Assembly (NCBI GenBank): GCA_035566015.1
Contig: DATMRS010000006.1
Location: 186,001 to 250,000, forward strand
DNA: 64,000 nucleotides
Source of the DNA: DATMRS01 sp035566015
GTDB taxonomy: Bacteria > Pseudomonadota > Alphaproteobacteria > Sphingomonadales > Sphingomonadaceae
Direction: 5' to 3'
Shown here: positions 34,924-43,701 of the stretch, in pieces
How positions within the stretch are numbered: the first letter of the stretch is position 1
Layout of the letters: each line of letters opens with the position of its first letter
Translations under genes and position numbers: made by a program
The notes under the pieces: generated by a model
What the model was told of the DNA's origin: nothing
The model's input: only the letters and a program-made list of their open reading frames with translations
Databases searched by the model: none

Positions 34924-35670
34924 TCAAAGCTCGACGCAACCGCCGTCGACGAACAGATCCACGCCGGTGATGAAGCTGGCTTCGTCGGAGGCGAGAAAGA
35001 GCGCGGCGCGCGCGATCTCGTCCGCCTCACCCATCCGCTTCATCGGCACCGCGGCGATCATCTGTTGCCGCAGGCCGTCCACCTCGGCCGCGTCCATGCC
35101 GACATTGCGGTTGATGATCGGCGTCTCGGTGGGCCCCGGACTCACCATATTGACGCGGATGCCCTCGCCTACCAGCTCGACTGCGAGCGCGCGCGCGACG
35201 GCGCGCAGGCCGGCCTTGGCGGCGGCATAGATCGCATTGCCCGGCACGGCGAGCACCGCGCCGATCGATCCGGTGATGACGATCGCGCCGCCCTTCCCCA
35301 TCAGCGGCAGCGCCTTTTGCACCGCGAAGAAGCACCCGCGCAGATTGACCGCATGCACTTCGTCCCACAAGGCCGGCGTCACGTCGCGGATGGTGGCGAA
35401 GGTGCCGATGCCGGCGTTGACGAAGAGGATATCGAGCCGGCCATGCCGCGCGCGGATCGCCTCCACCACCGGCTCGATCGCAGCCGGATCGGCGATGTCG
35501 CACCGAAACGCGACCGATCCCGCGATCTCCGCCTCGGCCGCCGCCAGCGTCTTCGGATCGCGGCCGGCGATGAAGACATGCGCGCCTTCCGCCGCGAAGC
35601 CCCGGGCGGCGGCGAGGCCGATCCCGCTATTGCCGCCGACCACCAGAACAATCTTGCCCTTGAACCGCAT
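34924..35670 (-). CDS. Classical SDR-family oxidoreductase
   Basis: A 248-residue NAD(P)-dependent short-chain dehydrogenase. The cofactor motif is VVGGNSGIGLA (residues 10-20, Gly replacing the usual Thr), with NAGIG (85-89), catalytic Asn109, Ser135, Tyr148 and Lys152 in YAAAKAG. The C-terminus FITGVDLFVDGG is diagnostic. The ATG at 35670 follows GAGGGGG; an upstream in-frame start at 35682 is possible. It probably oxidises or reduces a hydroxyl/keto group of an unknown substrate. The MarR gene 101 bp upstream in the same orientation is a candidate regulator. Confidence 0.9.
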   Translation of the reverse strand: MRFKGKIVLVVGGNSGIGLAAARGFAAEGAHVFIAGRDPKTLAAAEAEIAGSVAFRCDIADPAAIEPVVEAIRARHGRLDILFVNAGIGTFATIRDVTPALWDEVHAVNLRGCFFAVQKALPLMGKGGAIVITGSIGAVLAVPGNAIYAAAKAGLRAVARALAVELVGEGIRVNMVSPGPTETPIINRNVGMDAAEVDGLRQQMIAAVPMKRMGEADEIARAALFLASDEASFITGVDLFVDGGCVEL

Positions 35671-35771
35671 CGGCCCCCTCATTTTCCCGCCGGGACGATG
35701 GCACGCCCCTTCTATCGGCGACGGTGATCGTTCGCTCGTCGGTTCATATCATCCGTTATTATTCGATCGAG

Positions 35772-36317
35772 TCAAGCCGCGCTGTCGTCGCTTCCGGCGT
35801 CGGGGCGGGTGCGTTCGAGGAAGATCGATCGGCCTTTCTCGTCGCGCGCTTCCAGTCGCGCGGTCAGCGTCTGCACATAATGATTGAACGCCAGCACCTC
35901 GTCAGCCCGCAGGGCTTCGAACAAATAGGCCGAGACGCCGTCCGTCGTCGGCGTCATCTCCGCATAGAGCCGTCGCCCCTCCTCGGTCAGGCGCAGCACC
36001 TTGCGGCGCCGGCTCATCGGATCGACGTCGACGCTGATCCGGCCATGGCGATTGAGCGAGCCGACCGCGCGGCTGACCGCCATGGTGTTGACGCCCAGCC
36101 GCTCCGCCAGCTCATGCGAGGCGGTGGTGCCGAGGTCGCCGATCAGCATCAGCACGCGAAACTCGTTGAGGCTGATCTTGTGGCGTTTTTCCAGATGCGT
36201 AGAAAAGGGCGCCAGCAGCCGATTGTTCAGCTTGAGCAGATTCTGCAGGATCTGCGTGCGATCGATGCTTTCGAGGAGGCTCGACCGGTCCTGGCTCGTG
36301 TCTTGCTGAATGCTCAC
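35772..36317 (-). CDS. MarR-family transcriptional regulator
   Basis: A 181-residue winged-helix protein with the MarR core ISLNEFRVLMLIGDLGTTASHELAERLGV, the recognition helix NTMAVSRAVGSLNRHG and the wing RRRKVLRLTEEGRRLY (read in parts). The GTG at 36317 has CAGG 6 nt upstream and is preferred over a TTG at 36323. It lies upstream of the SDR genes in the same orientation, and downstream of an NTF2-like gene; it may control either. A long N-terminal helix ILQNLLKLNNRLLAPFSTHL supports dimerisation. Confidence 0.88.
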   Translation of the reverse strand: MSIQQDTSQDRSSLLESIDRTQILQNLLKLNNRLLAPFSTHLEKRHKISLNEFRVLMLIGDLGTTASHELAERLGVNTMAVSRAVGSLNRHGRISVDVDPMSRRRKVLRLTEEGRRLYAEMTPTTDGVSAYLFEALRADEVLAFNHYVQTLTARLEARDEKGRSIFLERTRPDAGSDDSAA

Positions 36318-36414
36318 CGTCAACCTGCATGTAAGAGGGGGTAAAAGGCGAAGTGCGTGTACCGCGTGGGCGAGTCAAGTTGCACCCTGCCCGTCTCCGC
36401 GCGACGGCGCCGCC

Positions 36415-36819
36415 TCAGGTTTCGAAAACCGCGCACAACACGCGCACGATCTTTCCATCCTCAAGATGGTAATGGATCAGCTGCGGAATGGTGATGACCT
36501 GCCCGCGTGCGAGCGGGGCGAGCTTCGGAAAACCGGCGGCGGCCGTCATCTCGGGCGTCAGGTCGGTAATGCCTTCGAGGCGCACGTCGGCTTCCAGCGC
36601 GACCATCCGTTCGTCCGATACGAAGGCGGTAAGGATGATATGTTCGGCGACATGCGCGTGAAGGAAGGCGTAGAAATTGCGGACATCCTCGCGCGTGCGA
36701 AAGACATAGCCGAGGAAGCTCAACTCGAACCGGTCGGCATAGAAATCGAGCACCGCATCATAGTCGCGCGCGTTGAACGCCGCGAGATAACGGTCATAGG
36801 CCGCCTTATCCAAAGCCAC
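36415..36819 (-). CDS. NTF2-like protein
   Basis: A 134-residue NTF2-fold protein. It begins AAYDRYLAAFNARDYDAVLDFYADRFELSF, with typical strand content and the conserved IPQLIHYHLEDGKIVRV at the end (read in parts). The start is probably a GTG at 36819. It diverges from the PQQ alcohol dehydrogenase gene across a 186-bp region holding a palindrome. The third NTF2-like gene in the window; such proteins often accompany dehydrogenases of aromatic or terpenoid compounds, but a specific activity is not visible. Confidence 0.8.
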   Translation of the reverse strand: MALDKAAYDRYLAAFNARDYDAVLDFYADRFELSFLGYVFRTREDVRNFYAFLHAHVAEHIILTAFVSDERMVALEADVRLEGITDLTPEMTAAAGFPKLAPLARGQVITIPQLIHYHLEDGKIVRVLCAVFET

Positions 36820-36935
36820 TCTCCATCACTCTTTTCAATTTGAACGAGCGTTACGATCAAAGGTGACAGGCCGCAACCAGCTTTGGTCATATGGCGGAGC
36901 AACAGGAAAATCGCACTCCGCCACCCGGCAGCATA

Positions 36936-36960
36936 TTGCAACATATGTTACGACGTGCAA
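36936..36960. promoter_or_regulatory. Palindromic operator-like site upstream of PQQ alcohol dehydrogenase
   Basis: TTGCA (36936-36940) and TGCAA (36956-36960) form an inverted repeat around a perfect 10-bp palindrome AACATATGTT (36940-36949). The site lies about 60 bp upstream of the dehydrogenase start and within the divergent promoter region shared with the NTF2-like gene. It could be a binding site for the nearby IclR-type regulator or another protein; this is inference from symmetry and position. Confidence 0.35.
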
Positions 36961-37005
36961 CGCCCCGAACACGGGCAAAACATGGGACGAGCGGGAGGGA
37001 CTGAC

Positions 37006-39228
37006 ATGCACGCGATTCGGCTGATCCTCAATTCGGGACGGCGGTGGCCCGCCGCTATCGGCGCCGGTATCGGGCTGTCGGCGCTGCTTCTGGGCCAGCA
37101 GATGAGCGCGGCGGTGACCGCATTGCCGAATGTGGATTGGCCCTATCCCGGCGGCGATGTGGGCAAGTCGCATTTCTCATCGCTCGCCGACATCAACCGG
37201 TCGAATGTCGGCCGGCTCGGCCTCGCCTGGTCCTACGATCTCGGCACCGGCCGCGTGCAGGAGGCGACGCCGGTGGTGATCGACGGGGTGATGTACACCA
37301 GCGGTAATCTCGGCCGCGTCTATGCGCTCGATGCGGCGACGGGGCGCGAATTATGGACGTTCGAGCCCGATGTCGACATGCAGGTGAACCGCTCCGCCTG
37401 TTGCGATCAGGCCAATCGCGGCGTGGCCGTCAAGGACGGGAAAGTCTTCGTCGGCGCGCTGGACGGCATGCTCTATGCGCTCGACGCGAAAAGCGGAAAA
37501 GTGCTCTGGAAGGTCGATACGATCGTCGATCACAAGCGCGGCTATACCTCGACGGGTGCGCCGGAGGTGGCGGGCGATCTCGTCATTCTCGGCAATGCCG
37601 GCGCCGAATATGACGTGCGCGGCTACGTCACCGCTTATCATATCGCCGACGGCAGCGAGGCGTGGCGCTTCTATGTCGTGCCGCGCGATCCCGCGCTCGG
37701 CCCGCAGACGAGCCCGGCGCTCCAAGCGGCGGTAAAGACCTGGTCGCCCGAGAGCCGCTGGGACGTTGGCGGCGGCGGCGCGCCGTGGGATGCGATCAAC
37801 TACGACCCCGATTTCGACACCGTCTATATCGGCACCGGCAATGGTGGTCCTTACTCGGCCGAGATGCGCTCGCCCGGCGGCGGCGACAATCTCTATCTCT
37901 CCTCGATCGTCGCGCTCGACCGGAAGACGGGCACGCTCAAATGGGCCTATCAGGAAACGCCCGAGGATAGCTGGGACTTCACCGCCACCCAGCCGATGAT
38001 CCTCACCGACATGCGGATCGACGGGCAGGACAGGAAGGTGATCCTGCACGCGCCGAAAAACGGCTTCCTCTTCGTGATCGATCGCAAGACGGGCAAGCCG
38101 CTGCGCATCAGCCAACTGGTGCGCGCGAACTGGACGAGCGGCTTCGACCCGAAGACCGGCCGCCCGACGCTGACCCCCGATCGCGCCGATTTCAGCCAGG
38201 GGCCGAAGATCGTCTTTCCGGCGACGGCGGGCGCGCGCAACTGGTATCCCGCCGCCTATGACAGCAAGAACGGCCTGTTCTTCGCGTCGATGCTCGACAT
38301 GGGCAATCTGATGATGAAGGATCCGGGGTCGACCCGGCACCGGCAACAGGCGCTGAACACCGAAGCGTCGCTGATCTTCACGCCCGATCTGGTGGCCGCG
38401 CTGCCCACATTGCCGCCCGCCATTCGCAAGCAGGTGGAGGCGCTGCCTGAAATGGCGGAGGTCCGCAAAAATCCGGCGACGTCCGAATTGCGGGCGATCG
38501 ATCCGCTGACCGGCAAGACGCGCTGGTCGGTGCCGATGCAGGGCTGGCAGGATCGCGCGGGCGTGCTCGCGACGGCGGGCGGCCTCATCTTCCAGGGCGA
38601 TCTGGCCGGCCGCTTCAGCGTCCGCGACGCTGCGACCGGCAAGCTGCTGAAACGGATCGAGACGGGTTCGTCGATGCTCGCCGCGCCGATGACCTATCGG
38701 CTGAACGGCGTGCAATATGTTGCGGTGGCGACCGGCTGGGGCGGCGGCGGCTGGCCCTATGTGCCGCCCTACAGCGCCGCCTATAAATATGGGAACGCCA
38801 ACCGCCTTCTCGTCTTCCGGCTGGACGGCAAGACGGTGCCGTTGCCCGATCCGCTGCCGCCGCTGACCGTCGCACCTGCGCCCCCCGCGCAGGCAGCGGG
38901 GGTAACGCCGGCGACGATCGATCAGGGCCGGGCGCTCTTTTATTCGAATTGCGCGATGTGCCATTCGAACCAGCCGCACTCGATCAGCCCGGACCTGCGC
39001 CGCCTGTCACCGGAGGTCCATCAGGCGTTCAACGAGATCGTGCTGAACGGCGCGCTGGTTCCCGCCGGCATGCCGCGCTGGGACGATCTGCTCTCCGCCC
39101 GCGACATCGATGCGATCCACGCTTTCCTGATCGATGAGCAGGGCAAGACGCGCGCTCGCGAACTCGAATTGCAACGTCAGGGCAAGCCGCTCGACGCGCC
39201 CAGCCTCGCGATCATGTCGAACTATTGA
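37006..39228 (+). CDS. PQQ-dependent quinohaemoprotein alcohol dehydrogenase
   Basis: A 740-residue periplasmic enzyme. An N-terminal hydrophobic export segment (residues ~15-37) precedes an eight-bladed PQQ propeller with the vicinal disulfide Cys132-Cys133 (SACCDQANRG), GTGNGGPYS, and the catalytic Asp324 in DSWDFTATQ. A C-terminal cytochrome c domain carries the haem site CAMCH (649-653) and a probable Met689 ligand (VPAGMPRW). This is type II quinohaemoprotein alcohol dehydrogenase. Thr326, two residues after the catalytic Asp, is not the extra Asp of lanthanide-dependent enzymes, so a calcium cofactor is predicted. GGGAGGG lies 6 nt before the ATG at 37006. It would oxidise primary or aromatic alcohols and pass electrons to the respiratory chain. 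Confidence 0.94.
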   Translation: MHAIRLILNSGRRWPAAIGAGIGLSALLLGQQMSAAVTALPNVDWPYPGGDVGKSHFSSLADINRSNVGRLGLAWSYDLGTGRVQEATPVVIDGVMYTSGNLGRVYALDAATGRELWTFEPDVDMQVNRSACCDQANRGVAVKDGKVFVGALDGMLYALDAKSGKVLWKVDTIVDHKRGYTSTGAPEVAGDLVILGNAGAEYDVRGYVTAYHIADGSEAWRFYVVPRDPALGPQTSPALQAAVKTWSPESRWDVGGGGAPWDAINYDPDFDTVYIGTGNGGPYSAEMRSPGGGDNLYLSSIVALDRKTGTLKWAYQETPEDSWDFTATQPMILTDMRIDGQDRKVILHAPKNGFLFVIDRKTGKPLRISQLVRANWTSGFDPKTGRPTLTPDRADFSQGPKIVFPATAGARNWYPAAYDSKNGLFFASMLDMGNLMMKDPGSTRHRQQALNTEASLIFTPDLVAALPTLPPAIRKQVEALPEMAEVRKNPATSELRAIDPLTGKTRWSVPMQGWQDRAGVLATAGGLIFQGDLAGRFSVRDAATGKLLKRIETGSSMLAAPMTYRLNGVQYVAVATGWGGGGWPYVPPYSAAYKYGNANRLLVFRLDGKTVPLPDPLPPLTVAPAPPAQAAGVTPATIDQGRALFYSNCAMCHSNQPHSISPDLRRLSPEVHQAFNEIVLNGALVPAGMPRWDDLLSARDIDAIHAFLIDEQGKTRARELELQRQGKPLDAPSLAIMSNY

Positions 39229-39387
39229 GGGGGCGCCGCCCTGCCGTTACACGATCAACAATCTTGACAGGACGCGCGGGCCTGCCATCACTCTCTTGAA
39301 AAATTCATGATGATGAACTTTCGTGGGACAGATGATGGCGACTTCAGGCGCAAGATACGACGACGCAATCCGGCGAGGGCGCAGGCG

Positions 39388-40179
39388 ATGAGCAGCGCCC
39401 CCCGGCGCGAGGAGACGCCAGCCTCGCCACCGCCCGTAAAGTCGGCGATGCGCACGCTCGATATACTTGAGTTGGTGGTCGGCCAGGAACGGTCGATGGC
39501 GGCACATGAGATCGCCAGCGCACTGACCATTCCGGTGAGCAGCCTCGCCTACCTGCTGACGACGCTGGTGGAGCGCGGCTATCTCACCCGCGAAGCGCGC
39601 CGCTACGCACCCGGACCGGCGCTGCGCCAGCTTGCGCAAGGCCATGGCCCCGCCACGCTCGCCGATCGCGCCGCGCCGCTCGTCCGCTCGCTGCGCGCGC
39701 AACTCAACGAGACGGCGAGCTTCTTCGTCCGGCGTGACTTCGAGATCGAGGCGGTGGTGACAGAGATTGGCCAGCATGCGCTGCGCTATGCGGTCGAGAT
39801 CGGCGCGCGCGCGCCGCTGCACAGCTTTTCGGCGGGCAAGGCGATCCTCGCCACCTTCGACGAGGCCGAACTGGCCCACTATCTCGCCAGTGCGCCGCGT
39901 ATATCCTTCACCGCGAACACGCTGGTCGATGAAGGCGCGCTCCGGGCCGAGATCGCGCGGATACGCCGCACCGGCATCGCCCATACGCACGAGGAGCATA
40001 CGCCGGGGATCGTCGGCATCGGCTGCGCGGTGGTGGTGGACGGCAAGGCGGCGGGTGCGCTTAGCCTCGCCATTCCGGCGGCGCGCTTCAACGACAGCAT
40101 CGAGGCACGCGCCACCGACCTCCTGAAACGTTATACCGCGATGTTGGCGGACGAAGCGGAGGCGGCCGATCCGGCATAG
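39388..40179 (+). CDS. IclR-family transcriptional regulator
   Basis: A 263-residue regulator with an N-terminal winged helix (MRTLDILELVVGQERSMAAHEIASALTIPVSSLAYLL, in parts) and a C-terminal IclR effector domain (LHSFSAGKAILA, GIAHTHEEHTPGIVGIGCAVV, GALSLAIPAARF). The ATG at 39388 has GAGGG 8 nt upstream and gives the usual IclR length; an ATG at 39307 would add 27 basic residues. It lies 159 bp downstream of the PQQ dehydrogenase in the same orientation and may regulate it or the convergent TonB receptor. IclR regulators commonly respond to aromatic acids or aldehyde intermediates. Confidence 0.9.
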   Translation: MSSAPRREETPASPPPVKSAMRTLDILELVVGQERSMAAHEIASALTIPVSSLAYLLTTLVERGYLTREARRYAPGPALRQLAQGHGPATLADRAAPLVRSLRAQLNETASFFVRRDFEIEAVVTEIGQHALRYAVEIGARAPLHSFSAGKAILATFDEAELAHYLASAPRISFTANTLVDEGALRAEIARIRRTGIAHTHEEHTPGIVGIGCAVVVDGKAAGALSLAIPAARFNDSIEARATDLLKRYTAMLADEAEAADPA

Positions 40180-40204
40180 GCCGGCCCCTCGCCCGCCGAT
40201 CCGT

Positions 40205-42325
40205 CTACCAGCGATAGCCGACCGTGCCCTGCACGGTGCGCCGGTTGCCGTACCAGCACCAGCCATAATCCAGATAGCAGGACATATTGATCTTATCGAA
40301 GATGTTGGTCGCATTGAGCGACAGGCTCAGCCCCTTGAGGCGAGGAACGGCCTTGCCCAAATCGTAACGAACGAGGGCATCGAACAGCGTGTAGGACGGC
40401 ATATTATATTCGACGCCGTCGAAATAGGTGCCGCCATAGACATGATCGATGTGCCGCACCGCGCCGCCGACGGTAAAGCCTTCCAGCGGCCCTTGCACCG
40501 GCGTCCATTCAAGATCGAGTGTGGCGCTGCCGCGGCCCACGCCTAATATCCTGCCGCCCTTGTCATCCTTCACGCTCTGCCGGCTGAAGGCGAGATTCGC
40601 CTGAAAGCCATAAGGCAGTGGCAGGTTCGCCTCCACTTCGATGCCACGCGAACTGACCTTGCCGGTCTGGATCGAATAATTGGTGTTGGGCACCGACGTG
40701 AGCAGGTTGGTCTGATCGATGTCGAACCAGGCGGCGGTGACAAGGAATTGCGTGTCGGGCAGTTGATATTTGACACCGGCCTCGATCTGCTTGCCGATCG
40801 AGGGCTTGGCCTCTCCCAGCGTACCGTCGGCGTTGAGCACCTGCCCGCTCTGCGGCTGGAAGGAGGTGGAGTAAGTGACGTAGGGCGCAAGTCCCAGGTC
40901 GGTCTTGTAGAGGGCGCCCGCGCGCCAGGTGAATTTCTTCGAACGCTCGGCATCCGATCCGATCGGCTGCACCCGCGCCCAATCCTGCCGGCCGCTCAAC
41001 GTCACGCGCAGGCCGCCCCAGGCCATCTCGTCCTGCGCATAGAGGCCCTGCTGGCGCAGATGATAGGCGGTGTAGCCGACTGATGCGCCCGGCACATCTT
41101 CGGGGCGCTGAGGCACGGGCATGGTGCCATAGACGGGATCATAGGCGTTGATCGGGGAGAAGGTTCCGAAGGCATAAGCCTCGGTGGAGTGCAGCACCTG
41201 CCGGTCGACGCCGAACAGCAGATTGTGCGTCACCGGGCCGGTTTCGACCGTGCCGGTCAATTGATTGTCGAACGTCCAGCCGTTGACATGCTCGCGCGTC
41301 GCATAGGAAGCGCGTCCGAACATCGTCGAGGTCGGATCGTCCGCGACCAGCAGCCCGGTCGTGTAGGCGATACCCATCTTTGAACCGATATATTGATAGC
41401 GGCCCGACGCTCGGAAATGCCAGTTCGCTCCGAAATCATGGTTGAAGATATAGGTGAGCCCCGCCTGCTCGCGCCGATAGCGGTTGCCCGGCTCACCGCC
41501 GTCGAAATGGGTGGAGAGACGCCCGTTCGGGTTGGCGATGAAAGTGCCCGAGGCGGGGAATACGCCATAGGTGCCGTTATAGGGATCGTGCGAATAATTG
41601 CCGAGCAGCGTAAGGCTGGTCGCGCTGCCCTGCCCCAGCGTGACCGCGCCCGAAATCGTCTGCCGCTCGCGCTTGCCAAACTTCTGCTGGGTATGCGCGC
41701 CATTGGCGCTGCCATAGAGGCGCCAACCGACATCGGGTGCCAGCTTCCCGCCCACGTCGGCATCGATGCGGTAGAGGTCATAATTGCCGTAGGTGCCGCT
41801 GATCGCGCCATAGGAATCCTCCTCCAGCGGCAGCTTGCTCGACAAGGCGACGAGGCCGCCCGGGCCGGATTGCCCATAGAGCGATGAGGCGGGGCCCTTC
41901 ACCACCTCGATCCGATCGAGCCGCGACATATCGACCTGCGGCGCGGCATAGCCCGACGGGCTGTCGAAGATCCTGAGGCCGTCGAGATATTGCAACGCAT
42001 CGAACCCGCGCAGCTTGAACTGGTCATACACCTCCGCGCTCGCTCCGCGCTGTTCGGGCGTGACGCCCGCGACGAAACGCAGCGCCTGATTGAGGTTCTG
42101 CAACCCCAATCCGACGATCCGCTGCGAGTCGATCACGCTGACCGACAGCGGGGTTTCGGCAAGCGGCATCGCGCTCTTCGTCCCCGCGGACGCGATAGTC
42201 TCCTGCCGCTCGCCCGTCACCACGATGACCCCGCTATCGCCCGCTTCGGCTGCCCCTTCGGCAAAAGCAGGACCGGAGAGGATGGTCCCTATCAGGAGGG
42301 CGCAGGCAAGGCGGCGAACGATCAT
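40205..42325 (-). CDS. TonB-dependent siderophore receptor
   Basis: A 706-residue outer-membrane receptor of the siderophore type. The signal peptide ends in GPAFA; the TonB box is VIVVTGER; the plug holds LSVSVIDSQRI, LRGFDALQYLDGLR and RIEVVKGPASSLYGQSGPGG, which fit the FhuA/FpvA class more than the larger receptors elsewhere in the window. The barrel ends in GTVGYRW with a terminal aromatic residue. A cysteine pair in MSCYLDYGWCWYG lies near the C-terminus, as in several siderophore receptors. It likely imports a ferric siderophore. No siderophore biosynthesis or ABC uptake genes are adjacent. Confidence 0.93.
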   Translation of the reverse strand: MIVRRLACALLIGTILSGPAFAEGAAEAGDSGVIVVTGERQETIASAGTKSAMPLAETPLSVSVIDSQRIVGLGLQNLNQALRFVAGVTPEQRGASAEVYDQFKLRGFDALQYLDGLRIFDSPSGYAAPQVDMSRLDRIEVVKGPASSLYGQSGPGGLVALSSKLPLEEDSYGAISGTYGNYDLYRIDADVGGKLAPDVGWRLYGSANGAHTQQKFGKRERQTISGAVTLGQGSATSLTLLGNYSHDPYNGTYGVFPASGTFIANPNGRLSTHFDGGEPGNRYRREQAGLTYIFNHDFGANWHFRASGRYQYIGSKMGIAYTTGLLVADDPTSTMFGRASYATREHVNGWTFDNQLTGTVETGPVTHNLLFGVDRQVLHSTEAYAFGTFSPINAYDPVYGTMPVPQRPEDVPGASVGYTAYHLRQQGLYAQDEMAWGGLRVTLSGRQDWARVQPIGSDAERSKKFTWRAGALYKTDLGLAPYVTYSTSFQPQSGQVLNADGTLGEAKPSIGKQIEAGVKYQLPDTQFLVTAAWFDIDQTNLLTSVPNTNYSIQTGKVSSRGIEVEANLPLPYGFQANLAFSRQSVKDDKGGRILGVGRGSATLDLEWTPVQGPLEGFTVGGAVRHIDHVYGGTYFDGVEYNMPSYTLFDALVRYDLGKAVPRLKGLSLSLNATNIFDKINMSCYLDYGWCWYGNRRTVQGTVGYRW

Positions 42326-42363
42326 AAGGAACCCTTTCTTCTAGTCGGGCGCCCCCTCTATAG

Positions 42364-42388
42364 CTATTGATAGTGACTTGCAATTGCG
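42364..42388. promoter_or_regulatory. Possible Fur-type site upstream of the siderophore receptor
   Basis: On the minus strand this region reads TTGCAAGTCACTATCAATAG, an AT-rich stretch about 40-60 bp upstream of the receptor start. It resembles degenerate ferric-uptake-regulator sites (imperfect GATAATGATAATCATTATC). The match is weak; the assignment rests mainly on the receptor being of siderophore type. Confidence 0.25.
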
Positions 42389-42408
42389 TACTTTGCGCAC
42401 ACGCTTCC

Positions 42409-42495
42409 GTTATCTCCGCGCAGGCGGGAATCCATATCTACAGATTCCTGATTATTCCGTGGCGTCAGCTTATGGATTCCGGCCGCGGGAATGAC
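42409..42495. repeat. REP-like inverted repeat pair (REPIN-like)
   Basis: Two degenerate copies of an extragenic palindromic element lie in opposite orientation: 42409-42434 (GTTATCTCCGCGCAGGCGGG then AATCCA) and 42473-42495 (TGGATTCCGGCCGCGGGAAT then GAC). GGAATCCATA (42427-42436) and TATGGATTCC (42471-42480) form a perfect 10-bp inverted repeat. Each resembles the GTCATTCC...GGAATCCA hairpin at 52218-52244. Such elements are common between genes in sphingomonads. It sits in the 257-bp gap between the receptor and the LD-carboxypeptidase. Confidence 0.6.
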
Positions 42496-42582
42496 AAAGA
42501 GGACATCAGAACACCAGGAACACCTCTACATCACCGGGCGAGCAGGACATTGTTTCAGTCGCGATACGCCGTCGGCGCTGCT

Positions 42583-43632
42583 ATGAAACGGCCGATGCTC
42601 GACAGACGGACGGCCCTTTACGGCCTGGCTTCCCTCGCCGCCATTATGACCGGATCGCCGGGCGCTGCCCTTGCCCGGCCCGCGCTCCGCAAGCCGCCCC
42701 GGCTCCGCCCGGGAGACACGGTGGGCCTGGTCGAGCCGGCGGGCTTCACCGACGACGCCTTCGATCTGAAGATCGTTCTGGAAACGATCAGGGCGATGGG
42801 GCTTGTCCCCAAGCCAGCCCCCCACCTCCTCGATCGCTACGGCTATCTCGCGGGGGCGGACGCAGCGCGCGCGGCCGATCTCAACGCCATGTATGCCGAC
42901 GATAACGTGCGCGCCGTTTTCGCGGTGCGCGGCGGCTGGGGATGCGCGCGCATCCTGCCCCATCTCAACTATGAGTTGATTCGCGCGCACCCCAAGCTGC
43001 TGATCGGCTTCAGCGACATCACCGCGCTGCATATGGCGTTCGCCGCGCGCGCTGGCTTCACGACCATTCACGGGCCGAACGCCGCGAGTTCTTGGGGAAA
43101 GCTGTCGTGGACTTCGTTCCACGCCCTGGCGTTCGAGGGCGCGACGCCGCTGTACAGCAACCCGGTCGCGACCGACGATCGTCTCGTGCAGCGAACCGGC
43201 CGCACGCGCACGTTCCGGCCGGGCAAGGCCAGCGGGCGGCTGCTCGGCGGCAACCTGACTGTGCTCGCGGCGCTGATGGGCACGCCCTATCTACCCGATT
43301 TCGACGGCGCGATCCTGTTTCTGGAGGATGTCGACGAGGCCGAATATCGGATCGATCGGCTACTGACCCAGCTTGCGCTGGGCGGCGTGCTACGGCGTGT
43401 CGCGGGCGTGGTGTTTGGCCAGTGCGTCAATTGCCGCGCGCCCGGCCCCTCTTATGGCGGCTTCACGCTGTCGCAGGTGCTGCAACAACATCTGGAGCCG
43501 CTGGGCGTGCCCGCCTTTCAGGGCGCGTTGATCGGCCATATCGCCAACCAGTTCAGCCTGCCCGAGGGGGCTCGCACGGAAATCGACGCCGAGGCGGGCA
43601 CGATTCGCATCCTGGAACCCGCCGTCGCCTGA
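42583..43632 (+). CDS. LD-carboxypeptidase, peptidase family S66 (LdcA/MccF-like)
   Basis: A 349-residue S66 serine peptidase. The catalytic triad is visible as Ser144 in IGFSDIT, Glu248 in LFLEDVDE and His319 in LIGHIANQF. The N-terminus carries a twin-arginine-like signal (LDRRTALYGLASL, ending near ALA), so export to the periplasm is likely. It would remove the terminal D-Ala from murein tetrapeptides during peptidoglycan recycling, or detoxify microcin C-type peptide-nucleotides as MccF does; a periplasmic location favours cell-wall processing. The start at 42583 has no strong ribosome-binding site; an ATG at 42595 is an alternative. Confidence 0.9.
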   Translation: MKRPMLDRRTALYGLASLAAIMTGSPGAALARPALRKPPRLRPGDTVGLVEPAGFTDDAFDLKIVLETIRAMGLVPKPAPHLLDRYGYLAGADAARAADLNAMYADDNVRAVFAVRGGWGCARILPHLNYELIRAHPKLLIGFSDITALHMAFAARAGFTTIHGPNAASSWGKLSWTSFHALAFEGATPLYSNPVATDDRLVQRTGRTRTFRPGKASGRLLGGNLTVLAALMGTPYLPDFDGAILFLEDVDEAEYRIDRLLTQLALGGVLRRVAGVVFGQCVNCRAPGPSYGGFTLSQVLQQHLEPLGVPAFQGALIGHIANQFSLPEGARTEIDAEAGTIRILEPAVA

Positions 43633-43701
43633 CCATGATAGTGTTGCGGTGATCGGCCCGGCGCGCCATGAAGCGGTTCCCCCGAATAACGGCAAGCAGG
43701 C

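Noticed and set aside
37351..38979. 542-codon - strand frame opposite the PQQ dehydrogenase
   Set aside because: Antisense artefact; no recognisable domain and no ribosome-binding site.
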